Shown here: in pieces, positions 46,520 to 56,971 of the stretch
How positions within the stretch are numbered: the stretch's first letter is position 1
How the letters are laid out: each line of letters starts with the position of its first letter
DNA from: Lachnospiraceae bacterium
GTDB taxonomy: Bacteria; Bacillota; Clostridia; Lachnospirales; Lachnospiraceae
Assembly: GCA_015057445.1 (NCBI GenBank)
Contig: SVEI01000001.1
Span: 140,291-204,290, forward strand
Direction: 5' to 3'
Length of the DNA: 64,000 nucleotides
The notes under the pieces: generated by a model
The model's database searches: none
What the model was told of the DNA's origin: nothing
Seen by the model: only the letters and a program-made list of their open reading frames with translations
Program-made: the position numbers and the translations under genes

Positions 46520-49500
46520 GGATTTTGGGGTGTCTGGCATTGGTTCCTCTGTTGTTGAAGCTGTAACTGTCACTGTACAGCTTGCTGATATTCCACTACC
46601 ATCAGTAGCTGTTGCAGTAATGGTTGCAGTTCCTGCTTTAAGAGCGGTAACCTTACCTTTTGAATCAACAGATGCAACACCAGTATTGCTTGATGTCCAA
46701 TTCAATGTTTTATTATATGCATAGCTCGGAGATACGGTAGCCTTTATACTGATTGCATTTCCTACTTTCACTTGAATGTTAGCAGGATTCAAAACAATAC
46801 TTTCCACTGCGTACTTCTTAACCTTAAATGGTACATCTATACTTCCTTCATACTTCCCTATTCCCGAAATAATAACTATGTACTCACCAATATCAGTTAC
46901 ATAGTAATCACCTTCTAATTCGTAATCCTGTCCTTCAGTTAGCAACACACCTCCTACCTTTAATTCAATGGTTGGTGCCTGCTCATTTCCAGTATATGGA
47001 AGGTCTAATATACTTACTTCATATCCTTCTGATATATCTATTCTCTTGTAACACACAAGAATCTCTGTTGCATTTTCATATTCCAATGATGGAATATAAT
47101 CTATGCTTAAGGTTCCATTCTCATCAGTTGTGTACTGCTTTATATATAGCAAATTATCACTGGTCAAAACATCACCATATGGTATGTCATCCGCTGATTC
47201 TTTTACCACGTAGAAATTGTATATCTCATTAGGATATAAATCGGCGTAGTCAACGTGGTTGTCGTCTGCAAGAGTGACTTGATGGATTGTATTTACAAAC
47301 GGTGTTGCTGTGGATTGATAGGTTAAAAGTGGTGTTTTATTATTCTGCAACGCATCAATCCCTCCCGTATCTGAATTACCACATTCCTGTGATGATCCTT
47401 GTAGACTTGTTTCTGTATTGTTTAGTGGGTAAGTTTCAATTTCAACATCATAACCAATAACTTCTACATCTTCGTCACAAATCAAATAATCTAGCGAAGA
47501 ACATCCTGTTACATCTACGCTTGTTAAATTATTTTCGTCACAACGCAAATACGTCAACACTGAACAACCTGACACGGCAAGTCCAGTTAAATTATTATTA
47601 AAACAATTCAAATCTTGTAGTTTTGAGCAACACGATAAATCTAGCTTTACCAAATTATTACCATAGCACGATAAATTTTCAAGTTCAAAACAATCTGATA
47701 AATTTAGGCTTGATATATTATTTTCATCGCAAGTCAAATCATTCAATTTAGAACAACTCAAAACATCTAATTTTGCTATTTTATTACGATCGCAAGTCAA
47801 ATACTGCAATTCGGAACAATTTGATAAATTTAAACTCGTTATATTATTATCATCACAATCCAATTCGATCAATTTGGAACAATCCGATAAATCTAACACC
47901 GTTATATTATTATTATGACAATCCAATTCGATCAATTGAGAACAACCTAATAAATCTAAGTTTATTATATTACTACTATCGCAATTCAAATACTTCAGTT
48001 TAGGGCACCATGATAAATCTAGTTCTGTTAGAAGTAAATTATGAGTACAATCCAATTCTATCAGTTGAGTGCACCCCGATAAATCTAAGCTTGTTATATT
48101 ATTAACAGAACAATACAAATACTTCAATTCTGAACAACCTAATAAATTTAAACTTGACATTTCATTCCCGTTGCAATTCAAGTATTCAAGGTTGTAAAAC
48201 AAATTCACACCAGTCAAATCATTTACACGCATATAACTTAAATTAATATCTGTTATCACATCAATCTCCGATTTTGACAACAACCCATTTCCATCTGTAT
48301 CAAAGTTAACCAGCACATACTGTCTGAATTCAGCATTAGGGAAAGTCGCTTCATCTATTACAATATCTTCTGTATGCGTTGGTTCTTTCACTCCACTTCC
48401 ACCATTTTCTGGCACCATAAGGAATGTCAAATTCTTAGCCTTATTCTTCACCTTGGTTTTACCTAACATTGTAGGAAGATAAATATATCCATCTTTAGTT
48501 GGTTTAGCATCATAACTTCCATTAGGAAGATAGAACGTTATCTTTCCATCATCCCCTGTTACATAATCATCAAATACTGTCACACCAGAAAGACCTTTTT
48601 CATTTTCGTCTATTACTTCTACAGTAATTCTATAAACATTATAAGGACATTTTCCAAAACCTTCTTCATTCTTATCAATCGAAAAATAAAAATCTGTGAT
48701 TAACTTACTCCATCGTTTTGAACTACTAAATTTCAAAGCCTTGATATTCAATACGTTTATCTCATATTTAATTTCCGATGCATTTCTTATTTCACCCTCT
48801 ATACATTTTGAACATTCATGTTTTTCGTCAGGTTCATCTTCTTCTGGTGTTTCATGCAGAACTAACTCTCCGCTTATTTCCAGTCCTTTTGTTATTTCAA
48901 AAGTAACACTAGCAAATCTCTTATTGATTATACAAACCGATGGTTCGAAGGAGAATCCAAAGAAAAGCTTTCCTTCTAGTGATATTTCTGTCCGCAATTT
49001 GGGTGCTTTTGTTAAATTTTTTGCCCCTTTATTTGTTAAACTAAATCCGGCTGTTCCTTTAAATTCACCAATAAAGTTAACACTTCCCTCAGCCGAACCA
49101 ACATAATAAGGAGTACCTATCAATACTATGCTAGGAATAGGCGAAATTCTAATTTGAGATAATGGCACCTTAAACATGCTTATCTTGCCTGTAATCTCAA
49201 TATTAGCTCCAAAAGTATAATCAAGTTTAAATTCTAAATACTGCTTAGTTAATGATATATATAGTTTAAAGGAAAAATCAAAAGAAACTTCTACATCACC
49301 TGTTATCATTACATTATTATCATCTTCTTCATCTCCAACTATCGGTTTTTGAAAGAATTCATAGTTAAGGGCAAAATTTACGCTTTCATCGTAACCAAAT
49401 CCATACGTTGAAGGTACATCAGATTCCGCTTGCACCATACCATTATAAACCACACCATCTTCGCATTCAGAATCCACTTCAATCTCACTGGTATCAGTTT

Positions 49501-50398
49501 CTTCATCAATCTTCACATAATCAAATACCTCTTCCATGGAAGTATCTTCACCTATTATGGTCGCAGTATTTCCATCTAGAGTAATAGATTTTACTTTTAC
49601 TAATAAAACCTTATTCTCCCCATCATTATACTCATAGGCAAATATGTCTCCTGCTACAAGACTTTTGATATAATCATTAGCATTCTCAATTACATAAGTA
49701 TTATTTTCTTCATCTACTGAAGTAACATCATTTGCGCCTTCTTCTGATGGCACAACAATAGTATCTTCGCTATATACTGCAAAGTTATTTGTCATATCAT
49801 TGTCAAAATTTAATACTCTTTCACTATCAAAGTCATCTGTAGTCATTGCGAGCAGTTCCTGCATTTCTTTTGTATACATTGATGACTCGTATTCTTCACA
49901 GAGTGGTTGCAATGTATCAAATGCTACAAGATTTGCTCTTACGTAATAGTACTCAGGCATTGTATCAATAGAAATATCAACATACACCTCAGTTTCGTCC
50001 TTGTATACGTCTAGACTTCCTGATGCTAGCATCTGACCTGAAGTTTCATCATATATACCAACTACAAGGGTACAATCTTCCATAGTTTCCAGCTCTACAA
50101 CAGCTACATTATCTATCATTTCAACTGAAAAAACATTGTAACCCTCATTAGCTTCTTGTTCTTCTGTAACATCATCCAATTCACTTTGTAGCATTGTTCC
50201 AAATGAATCTGTTGCGGTAATGGACATATCATCCATCGGATTAACATATTCGTCAATTAATGTAGAATTAACCTCTGCATCAGACATACTGTTTCCTACA
50301 CCATATGCATATGCCACATAATCAGTTAACAATAAATTGACACTTAGTACAAGACTTAGAACAAATGCTAAAATACGTTTTATCCCTCTCATTTCCAT
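45422..50398 (-). CDS. Secreted LRR-Big2-ChW surface protein (ChW gene 1)
   Basis: A 1658-residue exported protein. It has a signal peptide (about 1-31) and an unassigned beta-rich N-terminal region (about 35-700). An EF-hand-like loop DTDGNGLLSKSE precedes about 12 leucine-rich repeats of 21 residues with C/N at fixed positions (for example LDLSGCTQLIELDC). A Big2-type Ig domain follows (IVLNPANIQVKVGNAISIKA). The last 365 residues hold six ChW repeats (GW...SGT.G.AKRLE.I) in two sets of three. ChW repeats are typical of clostridial secreted proteins and are thought to mediate surface or protein contacts. There is no LPxTG tail. It is monocistronic. Confidence 0.9.
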   Translation of the reverse strand: MEMRGIKRILAFVLSLVLSVNLLLTDYVAYAYGVGNSMSDAEVNSTLIDEYVNPMDDMSITATDSFGTMLQSELDDVTEEQEANEGYNVFSVEMIDNVAVVELETMEDCTLVVGIYDETSGQMLASGSLDVYKDETEVYVDISIDTMPEYYYVRANLVAFDTLQPLCEEYESSMYTKEMQELLAMTTDDFDSERVLNFDNDMTNNFAVYSEDTIVVPSEEGANDVTSVDEENNTYVIENANDYIKSLVAGDIFAYEYNDGENKVLLVKVKSITLDGNTATIIGEDTSMEEVFDYVKIDEETDTSEIEVDSECEDGVVYNGMVQAESDVPSTYGFGYDESVNFALNYEFFQKPIVGDEEDDNNVMITGDVEVSFDFSFKLYISLTKQYLEFKLDYTFGANIEITGKISMFKVPLSQIRISPIPSIVLIGTPYYVGSAEGSVNFIGEFKGTAGFSLTNKGAKNLTKAPKLRTEISLEGKLFFGFSFEPSVCIINKRFASVTFEITKGLEISGELVLHETPEEDEPDEKHECSKCIEGEIRNASEIKYEINVLNIKALKFSSSKRWSKLITDFYFSIDKNEEGFGKCPYNVYRITVEVIDENEKGLSGVTVFDDYVTGDDGKITFYLPNGSYDAKPTKDGYIYLPTMLGKTKVKNKAKNLTFLMVPENGGSGVKEPTHTEDIVIDEATFPNAEFRQYVLVNFDTDGNGLLSKSEIDVITDINLSYMRVNDLTGVNLFYNLEYLNCNGNEMSSLNLLGCSELKYLYCSVNNITSLDLSGCTQLIELDCTHNLLLTELDLSWCPKLKYLNCDSSNIINLDLLGCSQLIELDCHNNNITVLDLSDCSKLIELDCDDNNITSLNLSNCSELQYLTCDRNKIAKLDVLSCSKLNDLTCDENNISSLNLSDCFELENLSCYGNNLVKLDLSCCSKLQDLNCFNNNLTGLAVSGCSVLTYLRCDENNLTSVDVTGCSSLDYLICDEDVEVIGYDVEIETYPLNNTETSLQGSSQECGNSDTGGIDALQNNKTPLLTYQSTATPFVNTIHQVTLADDNHVDYADLYPNEIYNFYVVKESADDIPYGDVLTSDNLLYIKQYTTDENGTLSIDYIPSLEYENATEILVCYKRIDISEGYEVSILDLPYTGNEQAPTIELKVGGVLLTEGQDYELEGDYYVTDIGEYIVIISGIGKYEGSIDVPFKVKKYAVESIVLNPANIQVKVGNAISIKATVSPSYAYNKTLNWTSSNTGVASVDSKGKVTALKAGTATITATATDGSGISASCTVTVTASTTEEPMPDTPKSYPTINTSYRTHIQSFGWEGNASDIKTWKSNGTMSGTSGKAKRLEGINIVVNSADAGKDVDLGIQYTTHCQSYGWLPWSADGDMNGTEGEAKRLEAIKIQLTGADKDAYDVYYRVHAQSYGWLNWAKNGAPSGTAGYGKRLEGIQIVVVKKGESFNQKMEGIASVRTESYIAKEGSSPIVNYAPTSNTNPVIPGADTPNVAYRTHVQSFGWQGWKYNGQMSGTSGLAKRLEGININLTNKPCDGDIVYTTHVQTYGWKDGKPEDTTRASWKKNGAMSGTSGEAKRLEAICIDLTGEMGEKYDIYYRVHAQSFGWLGWAKNGEESGTAGYAKRLEGIQIVLVPKGGAAPANDYGGVTSVRTEGYIAK

Positions 50399-50466
50399 CT
50401 TCCCTTCATCTAATTGTACATGAATCTTTATAATTGATTTATCTATTGCATAATTATTTTAACCTA

Positions 50467-50496
50467 AAAGCTCGCAGAGCAAAAGTCGCGAGCTTT
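50467..50496 (-). terminator. Terminator after ChW gene 2
   Basis: A 9-bp stem AAAGCTCGC / GCGAGCTTT with a 12-base loop, 27 bp past the stop. The T tract is short. Confidence 0.65.
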
Positions 50497-50522
50497 AAGA
50501 ATATAATATTTTATTAAATATA

Positions 50523-51620
50523 TTATTTACTTATATACCCTTCAGTTCTTACAGATGTCACTCCACCATAATCATTAGCTGGTGCAGCTCCACCCTTAGG
50601 TACAAGAACTATCTGAATACCCTCAAGTCTCTTTGCATAGCCTGCTGTTCCTGACTCTTCACCATTACAGGCCCAACCAAGCCAGCCAAATGACTGTGCA
50701 TGAACTCTATAGTAAATGTCATACTTCTCACCCATCTCACCTGTAAGGTCGATACAGATTGCTTCAAGACGCTTAGCTTCTCCGGAAGTACCTGACATTG
50801 CGCCGTTCTTCTTCCAACTTGCTCTTGAAGTGTCTTCTGGCTTTCCATCCTTCCAGCCATAGGTCTGAACATGAGTTGTATATACTATGTCGCCATCGCA
50901 AGGCTTATTAGTTAAATTGATGTTGATTCCCTCAAGTCTCTTTGCCAGACCTGAAGTACCACTCATCTGACCATTATATTTCCATCCCTGCCAGCCAAAT
51001 GACTGTACATGAGTTCTGTAAGCAACATTTGTAGTACCTGCACCTGGTATTACAGGATTTGTATTGCTTGTAGGTGCGTAGTTTACTATAGGTGATGAAC
51101 CTTCCTTAGCTATGTAGCTTTCAGTTCTCACAGAAGTAATTCCTTCCATCTTCTGATTGAAAGCTTCACCCTTCTTAACTACTACAATCTGGATACCCTC
51201 AAGTCTCTTTCCATAACCTGCTGTACCTGATGGAGCTCCATTCTTAGCCCAGTTAAGCCATCCGTAAGACTGTGCATGAACTCTGTAATATACATCGTAT
51301 GCATCCTTGTCTGCTCCTATAAGCTGAATCTTGATAGCCTCAAGACGCTTTGCTTCTCCTTCAGTACCATTCATATCTCCATCAGCTGACCATGGAAGCC
51401 ATCCATAAGACTGACAATGTGTAGTGTACTGGATTCCAAGGTCTACGTCCTTGCCTGCTTCTGCGGAATTTACAACTATATTGATACCCTCAAGACGCTT
51501 TGCCTTTCCAGATGTACCAGACATAGTTCCGTTAGACTTCCAAGTCTTGATGTCAGAAGCATTACCTTCCCAGCCAAAGGACTGGATGTGGGTACGGTAG
51601 GATATGTTGATGGTTGGGTA
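50523..51620 (-). repeat. ChW module copy 2
   Basis: The same six-repeat module as copies 1 and 3 but with scattered silent differences along its full length, so it has not been recently homogenised with them. Confidence 0.9.
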
Positions 51621-54600
51621 GGATTTTGGTTGTTCTGGTTGTTCTGGTTGTTCTGGTTGTTCTGGTTCCTCGGTTGTTGGGTTATCTGGTTTTGGTTCCT
51701 CAGTCGTTGGAGCTGTTACTGTGACTGTGCAACTAGCAGATATTTCACTGTTATCACCAACACTTGCTGTAATTATTGCATTTCCTTCTTTAATAGCTGT
51801 AATCTTACCAGTAGAATCAACTTTAACAACCTTTTCGTCACTTGATGACCATAAGATAGTACTAATATCTCCGTCTTCAGGAATTGTTGTAATATCAATT
51901 GTATCTGACTTTCCAACTTCAAGCTCTATTTTTGACTTATCAAATGTAATGCTTTGGATGGATTTATCACTATCTACAATCACATTTAATACCACTGATG
52001 TACCTAACTCACCAGCATTTATACTGTCTGGAATTATCATATTTCCAGTAACACTTAATTCTTGCTTTGTCAACAACGATGGATCATAGCCACCATTTGA
52101 CAATTCATCTACATTCCATGAAACCTCTACATCGATGTCACCCTTATCAGTAGTTACAGTAATATACTTAGGAAGTTCAGTAATTATATCATCCACAGAT
52201 GTTCCATTATCAAATATCACATCTTCTGGCTCATTTATACTTGTTATAGTAAATACCTCTTCACTGTCTGTACATGCAAGCTTTAATGCATAGAATGTTT
52301 GAGAATTCATTAATGTGTCCTTCTCAACACCATCAGACTCTAGTGTGATATAATATAACGAATGTGTTCCTTCCCAATCTACGTAATCAGTATTAATCTG
52401 AATAGTTACACAGGCACTTTCTCCTGGTTCAAGAGATTCAATATCTATAGTCTTAATTGCCTCTCCATCCTCTGTTTCATGTCTAAGATATGCAGTACCA
52501 GTTGTTGCAATAGGTCCATTATTCTTAACATATACTGTGCATGTGTTTATATTGCCAAATGATGTAGCCTCAAGATTCTCTAAATCGAGATTAGTATATC
52601 CTATAGATATCTCTTGTTTGTTATTATCCATTGATACTTCATTACCAGATAAAGTTGATATTTCAACATAATAAGTCTCTGCACTTCCAATTGTATTTGG
52701 CATAGTAAACTGAACATCAGCATCCACGGTTTTTCCTGCCGGAATTTTAATATCAACTGACTGACTGTCAACCAATTCACCTAACGAATTAGATATTTTA
52801 ACATTTACACCTGATACAGTCTTCTGTCCTGAATTAGTAATAGTTGCGATAATATCAAGTTTATTACCATCTTCAGTTACAACATAATCATCATAAGAAA
52901 TATCATCAAACGCTATATCCTGTTTTAATGTAAAATCAAAATATTTCAAACTACCATCTGTATAAATAGTTTCAATTCCATCATTATCTGATATAACATC
53001 AAACATATTTATATTAGCTTCTACATTAGATAAACATATCTGTTCGCCCCAAACATCATTTTCCTTATCATAAATGTATGTAGACAACACGTTACAATCA
53101 TTTTCTGATACTGATAGAAATGTAACAAATGCTTTATCTGACGACTCTGTAATTGTATACCCATTTGCAACAACAGCATCTTCATGAATAAAATAGTTAG
53201 CTGTGCCGTCTATAGAGTCAATACAATACAATGTATTATCCTGATGCCATACGAAAATATCCTTGCCATCAAAGTTAATAAACTCTGCATCAGAGATTGC
53301 ATCTCCACCAACTATGGTCTTTACTACATTTCCTGTAGTATCGTAAAGTGTCAATATTCTATCATCCGTTGTGAGATAATCTGCATCCTTGTCTGTCTCA
53401 ACAGCAACTAAAGACTGATTTCCAAGCTTACCTGGTTTAACGGACATTACGTTACTGCAATCTTCCTTAACAAGCTTTGGAGTATCTATAGTACTCTGCT
53501 TATAATTCACAACCATAATGTCATTATTGTCATCATTACAGAACAGATTATTATTACTATTATTAATCCACGACATAGCAACACCATCAGATGTAAATCC
53601 AAGAGTTGGAGCATAATCCATCATATCATTACTTGCCTGGTAAATGATATCAAATGCATCTGTTGCAACATTATACTTGGCCATAGCTACTTCTGTAGCC
53701 GCCGCACTGCTTTCCATAGTCACAGTATCAGCGTCCATCTCATCATTAAGATTAACCCAAGAAAGATAAACATCTGAACCATCTGATAAAACATATGGGT
53801 AGAAATCAGCTGTACCATCGTCCAATACTGCTTTAGCTTCCGACCAAGTATTACTTTCATTATCATATAAAGAATAAACTAGCTTATTCTGGTTAATCTC
53901 ACTTCTTGTTGTATCCTTTACTGTATATAAAAGCATCTTAGTATCGCCAATATTTTCAAGGAATACCTTAGTATCGTCATTAGCTGAATTTACTAAAACT
54001 GTTTCGTTTTCAAATGCTGGGACGGTGCTATAATCCGTAGTATTAAATGATACACTATTGTTATTTATGTCTAGGACGTAAGCATCTTCGTTGGTGAAAT
54101 CAATCATATCTGGCGAAGCATTGTTCAAAGACGCCGCTTCACTGGAATAAAGCTGGTATTTTGCTTGTGCCAAATTAGCCGAAGACTTCCAAAACAAAAA
54201 TTTCGCAGTTATACTCAATGCTATTTCTAAATCTGACGTTACAGAGTAATCTTTATTTGTTGAATTCAGTTTTTCCCATTTTTGTGTAGTTGATATAGTG
54301 CCACCTCCACCAATGGTCACATATGCCAAATCCCCAAAACCTGGTCCTGTTTCAACCTTCACTCCAATAGCTGCTGTAACAGAGCCATTTAAATCAAAAT
54401 CTTCGTAATCTAAAGTTGTACTACACTCTAATTCTCCTTTGATGGATCCATTTATATTAATAATAAAAACCATTGGTACTGAACCGATAGCATACGGAGT
54501 TGTACTACCAGCATTTCCTTTCATTTCTACAACTATTTTTCCAGATACCGTTTTATCATTCGTATTACCTTCTAAATACCCCCATACATCACCACCAATT

Positions 54601-56843
54601 GATGCTTTATTTACCCATACACCATCTTTTTTTAATGCTGCACTTCGCTGTTTTTTATATTTTTTATAATAAGCACCAAATTTATCATTTGCTGCTTGTT
54701 TTATAAATTTAAACTCATTATATTTTAAATTAGTTTCTTCTTCTGATGCTTCTGGAGAATATAAATTTATACCTACCATATAGGAACCATCTTCTCCTAA
54801 TGACCATTGAACAGGTAAATCATCCCACGAACTTATCTCAAAGCTTTTCCCACCTAATACAGGAATATTCTTAGGAAACGAAACTTTTATATCTTCACCA
54901 ATTTCTACAGTAGCACTTGTTTTATTTCCCTTGTAAACTTTGATATTTGTTGTTTGCCATTCTCCTTTATTTCCTTTTGAATCTACCGCTCTAATATATA
55001 CAGGCTTTCCTGATTCAAGCTTATCAACGGATATTGAATGGCTAGCATTAATATTATATGCTCCTATAATATCTGTTTTTGGTATAACAGTATAATCAGA
55101 CTGAGCTAACTCAAACTTAGTAACATTTGTATTACCCAAAGAATCTTTAGTTCCATATGCGGTAATATATAACATTTTATCAGTTGTAGCGTTTATCCAT
55201 TTTTTATAAGTAGATAATACATTCGTTGTTCCTGATGTACTGCCTTCAATATCTTTAGTCGAAACAACACACTCTTCAATTGATAATTCATTACTACTTT
55301 TTACAGGTTCCAGATATATAGGGATTGCCTTTCCCGATCCCAAAGCAAAGTTTACATTTACAGAATTCGGAATGAATCCATCTGCTGATACTTTAACCGT
55401 TCTCCTACCAGCATTATTTATGGTTGCTTCAATGCTGAATGCTGACTCTTTTGCAACAAAATGTGAAGCCAGTTCACCATCAATTGACCATTCGATATTT
55501 GGTACAAGTTCTCCTGTTGATTTGTTTAATACCATAAAGTTATAGGCATTTTTGTTTGTGACTTTTTCGGAAATTGTTGTACAAACTTTGTCGCTACGAG
55601 TAATCAGTTTAACGTTGTCGTCAGGATCACAAATTTCAAGTTTAGAACACTTGCTAATATCTAGAACGCTTAAGTTATTATAATTACAATACAACTTCTC
55701 TAAATTAACGCAATTACTTACATCTAATGTACTTAATTTATTACCATTACAAAACAGCTCAACTAATTTAACACATTTACTTACATCCAAACTACTTAAG
55801 TTACTATAACCACAAGACAATTCCACTAAATTAACACAATCACTTATATCTAGAGTGCTTAGACCACAGTAACCACAATGTAAAAACTTTAAATTAACAC
55901 AATTACTCACATTCAAGGTACTTATTCCAGAACAGTTCAAATTTTCTAAATTAACACAGTTACTTACATCTAATGTACTTATGTTATTGTCATGACAATA
56001 CAAATACTCTAAACTAACACAGTCACTTACATCAAGAGCATATAGGCTATTAGAATAACAATCCAGACGTTCCAAATTAATACATCTACTTACATTCAGA
56101 GTACTCATATTATTGGAAAAACAATATAAGTTCTCTAAATTAACACATTTACTTACATCAAGAATGCTTAGATTATTAGAACAACAAGACAAATACTCTA
56201 AATTAATACATTTACTTACATCTAGAATGCTTAGATTATTAGAATCACAAGACAAATACTCTAAATTAATACATTTACTTACATCTAGAATGCTTAGATT
56301 ATTAGAATCACAAGACAAATACTCTAAATTAATACATTTACTTACATCAAGAGTACTTAGATTGTTTCCCCAGCAATCCAAATCCACTAAATTAACACAA
56401 CCACTTAAATCAAGATCGCTTAAATTATTTTTCCAGCAATCCAAATCCACTAAATTAGTGCAGTTACTTAAGTCTAGTGTACTTAGGTTATTATTAGAAC
56501 ATGCCAAGGTTTCTAAATTGTAAAAATATCCAATACCTGTCAAATCACTGATACTACGATTATAACAAAGAATATATGTTGTCCCATCAATCTCTCTAAC
56601 AGACAACTCCCCATCTCCATCTACATCAATATAATCCAACACATACTGCCTAAAATTTTCATCCGGAAACGTACTTTCATCAATTTTCACATTTGTAGCA
56701 GCATTATTTAACTGAACATCACTTGTTTCAATATTTGCATCACTTTCCTCCGCCCTAACCACAAAATCTGTCATCAACAGATTAAAACACAGTAACAAAC
56801 ACATAATACTAGCTGTTATTCTTTTCATCCTTCTCATCAGCAT
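50523..56843 (-). CDS. Giant secreted LRR-CARDB-Big2-ChW surface protein (ChW gene 2)
   Basis: A 2106-residue exported protein with a signal peptide (about 1-31) and an EF-hand-like loop DVDGDGELSVRE. About 16 leucine-rich repeats of 21 residues follow (LDVSKCINLEYLSCDSNNLS), then a long beta-rich region. That region includes a bladed, propeller-like stretch (about 1000-1350) and CARDB-like domains (VKISNSLGELVDSQSVDI). A Big2 domain, a PEQ repeat and six ChW repeats end the protein. AGAGGAG is eight bases before the ATG. It is probably an adhesin or scaffold for carbohydrate or host-protein binding; the ligand is unknown. Confidence 0.9.
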   Translation of the reverse strand: MLMRRMKRITASIMCLLLCFNLLMTDFVVRAEESDANIETSDVQLNNAATNVKIDESTFPDENFRQYVLDYIDVDGDGELSVREIDGTTYILCYNRSISDLTGIGYFYNLETLACSNNNLSTLDLSNCTNLVDLDCWKNNLSDLDLSGCVNLVDLDCWGNNLSTLDVSKCINLEYLSCDSNNLSILDVSKCINLEYLSCDSNNLSILDVSKCINLEYLSCCSNNLSILDVSKCVNLENLYCFSNNMSTLNVSRCINLERLDCYSNSLYALDVSDCVSLEYLYCHDNNISTLDVSNCVNLENLNCSGISTLNVSNCVNLKFLHCGYCGLSTLDISDCVNLVELSCGYSNLSSLDVSKCVKLVELFCNGNKLSTLDVSNCVNLEKLYCNYNNLSVLDISKCSKLEICDPDDNVKLITRSDKVCTTISEKVTNKNAYNFMVLNKSTGELVPNIEWSIDGELASHFVAKESAFSIEATINNAGRRTVKVSADGFIPNSVNVNFALGSGKAIPIYLEPVKSSNELSIEECVVSTKDIEGSTSGTTNVLSTYKKWINATTDKMLYITAYGTKDSLGNTNVTKFELAQSDYTVIPKTDIIGAYNINASHSISVDKLESGKPVYIRAVDSKGNKGEWQTTNIKVYKGNKTSATVEIGEDIKVSFPKNIPVLGGKSFEISSWDDLPVQWSLGEDGSYMVGINLYSPEASEEETNLKYNEFKFIKQAANDKFGAYYKKYKKQRSAALKKDGVWVNKASIGGDVWGYLEGNTNDKTVSGKIVVEMKGNAGSTTPYAIGSVPMVFIININGSIKGELECSTTLDYEDFDLNGSVTAAIGVKVETGPGFGDLAYVTIGGGGTISTTQKWEKLNSTNKDYSVTSDLEIALSITAKFLFWKSSANLAQAKYQLYSSEAASLNNASPDMIDFTNEDAYVLDINNNSVSFNTTDYSTVPAFENETVLVNSANDDTKVFLENIGDTKMLLYTVKDTTRSEINQNKLVYSLYDNESNTWSEAKAVLDDGTADFYPYVLSDGSDVYLSWVNLNDEMDADTVTMESSAAATEVAMAKYNVATDAFDIIYQASNDMMDYAPTLGFTSDGVAMSWINNSNNNLFCNDDNNDIMVVNYKQSTIDTPKLVKEDCSNVMSVKPGKLGNQSLVAVETDKDADYLTTDDRILTLYDTTGNVVKTIVGGDAISDAEFINFDGKDIFVWHQDNTLYCIDSIDGTANYFIHEDAVVANGYTITESSDKAFVTFLSVSENDCNVLSTYIYDKENDVWGEQICLSNVEANINMFDVISDNDGIETIYTDGSLKYFDFTLKQDIAFDDISYDDYVVTEDGNKLDIIATITNSGQKTVSGVNVKISNSLGELVDSQSVDIKIPAGKTVDADVQFTMPNTIGSAETYYVEISTLSGNEVSMDNNKQEISIGYTNLDLENLEATSFGNINTCTVYVKNNGPIATTGTAYLRHETEDGEAIKTIDIESLEPGESACVTIQINTDYVDWEGTHSLYYITLESDGVEKDTLMNSQTFYALKLACTDSEEVFTITSINEPEDVIFDNGTSVDDIITELPKYITVTTDKGDIDVEVSWNVDELSNGGYDPSLLTKQELSVTGNMIIPDSINAGELGTSVVLNVIVDSDKSIQSITFDKSKIELEVGKSDTIDITTIPEDGDISTILWSSSDEKVVKVDSTGKITAIKEGNAIITASVGDNSEISASCTVTVTAPTTEEPKPDNPTTEEPEQPEQPEQPEQPKSYPTINISYRTHIQSFGWEGNASDIKTWKSNGTMSGTSGKAKRLEGINIVVNSAEAGKDVDLGIQYTTHCQSYGWLPWSADGDMNGTEGEAKRLEAIKIQLIGADKDAYDVYYRVHAQSYGWLNWAKNGAPSGTAGYGKRLEGIQIVVVKKGEAFNQKMEGITSVRTESYIAKEGSSPIVNYAPTSNTNPVIPGAGTTNVAYRTHVQSFGWQGWKYNGQMSGTSGLAKRLEGININLTNKPCDGDIVYTTHVQTYGWKDGKPEDTSRASWKKNGAMSGTSGEAKRLEAICIDLTGEMGEKYDIYYRVHAQSFGWLGWACNGEESGTAGYAKRLEGIQIVLVPKGGAAPANDYGGVTSVRTEGYISK
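51628..51669. repeat. 9-bp tandem repeat coding PEQ
   Basis: Four copies of a GGTTGTTCT unit encode the PEQPEQPEQPEQ linker before the ChW module. Confidence 0.85.
56158..56346. repeat. 63-bp tandem LRR repeat
   Basis: Three successive 63-base units (56158-56220, 56221-56283, 56284-56346) encode one 21-residue LRR each. The last two are identical and the first differs at a few bases, showing recent unit duplication. Confidence 0.9.
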
Positions 56844-56971
56844 TTCATTTTCTCCTCTCTAGTAATCATTTTTTATCAATAATTCTATCACTTATTTAAA
56901 TATTATACATATTTCTATTATTATGATTATAATTTGACAAAATCCGCTCAATTTCAGTCATAAAAACCCTA

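Noticed and set aside
56158..56346. CRISPR array
   Set aside because: The 63-bp units are contiguous coding repeats without spacers and keep the reading frame.
56113..56523. Plus-strand open frame across the LRR repeats
   Set aside because: It is the mirror of the LRR coding repeats, which lack stops on the other strand; no ribosome site and repetitive protein.
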